Origin: CBDUBS01 sp965365445
GTDB taxonomy: Bacteria; Bacteroidota; Rhodothermia; Rhodothermales; DASSAV01
DNA: 16,449 bases
Reading direction: 5' to 3'
Assembly: GCA_965365445.1 (NCBI GenBank)
Contig: CBDUBS010000071.1
Coordinates: forward strand, 1 to 16,449
Shown piece after piece: positions 14,655-16,449 of this stretch (positions are counted from its first letter, which is position 1; each line of letters starts with the position of its first letter). Below the pieces are notes generated by a model. The model was not told where the DNA came from, did not search any database, and saw only the letters and a program-made list of their open reading frames with translations. The translations under genes and the position numbers were made by a program.

Positions 14655-16066
14655 TCGGCGGGAAGCCTTTCAAGGAGGCGTTTCCCGTATTTCCAGATGT
14701 CTCCCGCCCCCATGGTAATCACTACGTCGCCTTCTTTCAGCAACGCACCCAGCATCGACGGCAGGTTTTCTTTATCCGCCACGTAATGCACTTCCCGGTG
14801 GCCGTACCGCTGCGACAGATCGGCAAGCAGCCGCCCGTCGATACCAGGTATGGGTTCTTCCCGCGCCCCGTAAATGTCCGTCAGGACCAGCACGTCGGCA
14901 TTGAGGAACGAGCGGGCAAACTCGACCTGGAAGTCGCGCGTCCGCGAATACAGGTGGGGCTGGAATACGGCAATGACGCGCCGATCCGGGAAGCCGGCGG
15001 CGGCGGCGGCCAGCGTAGCCGCCACCTCGGTCGGGTGGTGGGCGTAATCGTCCAGTACCAGCACGCCGCCCCGCTCCCCGATGCGCTGAAACCGGCGCTG
15101 GACGCCCGAAAACCGGGCGAGGGCCTCCCTGATGCTTGCAAAGTCGATGTCGAGTTCGAGGCCGACGGCAATAGCCGCCAGGGCATTACGAACGTTATGC
15201 ACACCCGGGATCTGTATTTCGACGGAGCCGAGCAGTTCCTTGCCGGCCAGCGCCTGAAAGGTGGTTTTCAGCCCTACCTGATCGATGTTTTCCGCCCGGA
15301 TCTCGGCCTGCCGGGAGGTCCCGTAGGTGATTACCCGGCGGTTTACCTTCGTGACGATCTCCTGTACGTTGGGATCGTCGAGGCACAGAATGGCGGCTCC
15401 GAAGAACGGCACCGCATTGGCATATTGTACGAACGCCTGTTTGATGTCCTCCAGGTCGGTATAGGTATCCAGGTGGTCGGCCTCGACGTTCGTGATTACG
15501 GCCAGCGAAGGCGTCAGGCGCAGGAACGTCCGATCGTACTCGTCGGCCTCGATGACGATGATGTCCCCTTCCCCGACGACGGCATTGGAACCGAACACCG
15601 TTACCTTCCCCCCGACGATGATCGTCGGGTCGAACCCGCCCTCGGTGACCACCAGGCCGGCCATCGACGTGGTGGTCGTTTTGCCGTGGGTGCCGGCAAT
15701 GCCGATGCCGAATTTGACGCGCATCAACTCGCCCAACATGACCGACCGGGGGATGAGCGGGATGCGCTGCCGCTCGGCCTCGATGGTTTCCGGGTTGGCT
15801 CCGGACTTTACGGCGGAGGAGTAGACGACCACATCGGCATCTCCGACGTGGGCGGCGGCGTGCCCTTCGTATACCGTCGCGCCCAGGGTTTCCAGCCGGT
15901 CCGTCACGTCACTCTTGCGGACGTCCGACCCGGTTACGCGAAAGCCGCTATTGAGCAGAACTTCGGCAATGCCGCTCATGCCGATGCCGCCGATCCCCAC
16001 CATGTGGATCTTGCGGATGCGGCCCAGCAGCGGCTGCCTGCGTCGTTCTGTCGGTCCAGAGATCAA
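14651..16066 (-). CDS. murC: UDP-N-acetylmuramate--L-alanine ligase
   Basis: MurC adds L-alanine to UDP-MurNAc, the first amino acid of the peptidoglycan stem peptide, in the cytoplasm. It has the Mur-ligase plan: the N-terminal Rossmann motif HMVGIGGIGMSG from residue 21; the ATP loop AGTHGKTTTTS near 124-134; EADEYDRTFL (173-182); and the C-terminal DDYAHHPTE (339-347) and FQPHLYSRT (368-376). I set the start at the TTG at 16066, giving 471 residues, because family members have about 20 residues before this Rossmann motif. The next in-frame ATG upstream, 16228, would add 54 residues of unlike composition and overlap murG by 116 bases. No convincing Shine-Dalgarno precedes the TTG, so the start is less sure than the identity. 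Confidence 0.95.
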   Translation of the reverse strand: MISGPTERRRQPLLGRIRKIHMVGIGGIGMSGIAEVLLNSGFRVTGSDVRKSDVTDRLETLGATVYEGHAAAHVGDADVVVYSSAVKSGANPETIEAERQRIPLIPRSVMLGELMRVKFGIGIAGTHGKTTTTSMAGLVVTEGGFDPTIIVGGKVTVFGSNAVVGEGDIIVIEADEYDRTFLRLTPSLAVITNVEADHLDTYTDLEDIKQAFVQYANAVPFFGAAILCLDDPNVQEIVTKVNRRVITYGTSRQAEIRAENIDQVGLKTTFQALAGKELLGSVEIQIPGVHNVRNALAAIAVGLELDIDFASIREALARFSGVQRRFQRIGERGGVLVLDDYAHHPTEVAATLAAAAAGFPDRRVIAVFQPHLYSRTRDFQVEFARSFLNADVLVLTDIYGAREEPIPGIDGRLLADLSQRYGHREVHYVADKENLPSMLGALLKEGDVVITMGAGDIWKYGKRLLERLPAE

Positions 16067-16112
16067 GAAAGTACCCGTATCTACGTTAATTACCCTGTCT
16101 GTTGCGTCGGCT

Positions 16113-16449
16113 TTACGCCCGGCCGTTCCGAGCCAGCCCGAGCGCCGCCTCTGCGATGCGTCGGGCGGCGTCGGGCTTGCCGAGCCTTCTGGCCGCTTCC
16201 GCCATACGGCGGCGTTCTTCCGGATCATTCAGCAGCGCGAGCGTCCGGCTCGTCAGTTGCTCGCCGAGTTGCGGTTCGGGCAACAGAACCGCCGCACCGG
16301 CGGCGGCCATACTCAGCGCGTTCTTCGTCTGGTGATCCTCGGCCACATTGGGCGACGGCACGAGGATCGCCGGGCTTCCGGTTACCATGAGCTCGGAGCA
16401 GGTAATGGCGCCCGCCCGGCACAATACCACATCCGAGGCGGCGTAGGCC
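16113..16449 (-). CDS. murG: MurG, C-terminal 111 residues (5' end outside window)
   Basis: MurG transfers GlcNAc from UDP-GlcNAc to lipid I, making lipid II on the inner face of the inner membrane. Only the C-terminal part is in the window. It carries the GT-B donor-site signature: DVVLCRAGAITCSELM, then GSPAILVPSPNVAEDHQTKNA, which is the UDP-GlcNAc binding stretch typical of MurG. The tail is Ala/Arg-rich helix (DPEERRRMAEAARRLGKPDAAR). The stop codon is TAA at 16115-16113, 46 bases before the murC start. The truncation is due to the window edge. Order and strand fit the division and cell-wall cluster. Confidence 0.96.
   Translation of the reverse strand, partial: AYAASDVVLCRAGAITCSELMVTGSPAILVPSPNVAEDHQTKNALSMAAAGAAVLLPEPQLGEQLTSRTLALLNDPEERRRMAEAARRLGKPDAARRIAEAALGLARNGRA

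Noticed and set aside
12631..14718. A 695-codon open frame on the plus strand, antisense to ftsA and ftsQ
   Set aside because: Its length comes from the codon bias of the GC-rich genes opposite. It spans two unrelated genes, shows no recognisable domain, and the minus-strand proteins are certain.
14786..16390. A 534-codon open frame on the plus strand, antisense to murC and murG
   Set aside because: Same reason: it mirrors the conserved murC frame, has low-complexity composition and matches no family I know.

Overview
The window is 16.4 kb of GC-rich, gene-dense bacterial chromosome, made almost entirely of housekeeping genes. The organism is most likely a member of the Bacteroidota/Rhodothermota lineage (Rhodothermales-like, related to Rhodothermus and Salinibacter). 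I infer this from three things: the run murG-murC-ftsQ-ftsA-ftsZ with no ddl or murB gene between murC and ftsQ; promoters of the Bacteroidota type (TTTG, a 20-base spacer, then a TAnnTTTG-like box) rather than the E. coli type; and weak or absent Shine-Dalgarno sequences at many starts. No rRNA, tRNA, CRISPR array, transposase or phage gene was recognised.

Layout, left to right. (1) 1-826, minus strand: the first ~275 codons of metK (SAM synthetase), cut by the window edge. (2) 827-1175: a divergent control region with a promoter on each strand. (3) 1176-2739, plus strand: acpP-fabF (fatty acid synthesis), closed by a strong bidirectional terminator. (4) 2803-4152: a divergent pair, a DUF721/DciA-like protein (minus) and a GluQRS-type tRNA-modifying enzyme (plus). 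(5) 4351-6461, plus strand: a TolC-family outer-membrane protein followed by an MlaC-like periplasmic protein, then a terminator. (6) 6640-9357: a convergent pair, a putative glycosyltransferase (plus) and an unusual secreted TIM-barrel-like protein fused to a polytopic membrane domain (minus). (7) 9637-10813, plus strand: a small outer-membrane beta-barrel protein and a small lipoprotein, each with its own terminator. (8) 10868-11153: a non-coding stretch rich in inverted repeats. (9) 11154-16449, minus strand: the division and cell-wall cluster murG (partial)-murC-ftsQ-ftsA-ftsZ.

How the genes fit together. The right-hand cluster makes peptidoglycan precursor (MurG, MurC) and builds the divisome (FtsQ, FtsA, FtsZ). 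murC/ftsQ and ftsQ/ftsA are joined by four-base stop/start overlaps. The ftsA-ftsZ gap is different: it holds a candidate promoter and two hairpins, one followed by six U on the coding strand, so ftsZ could be controlled separately. The middle of the window is mostly envelope biology: TolC, MlaC, a glycosyltransferase, the barrel-membrane fusion, an outer-membrane barrel and a lipoprotein.

I did not find clear evidence of a wholly new multi-gene system. The items most worth a second look are the ftsZ leader, the TIM-barrel/membrane fusion whose expected GH2-type acid/base motif is not visible, the structured non-coding region beside ftsZ, and the consistent 20-base promoter spacing.
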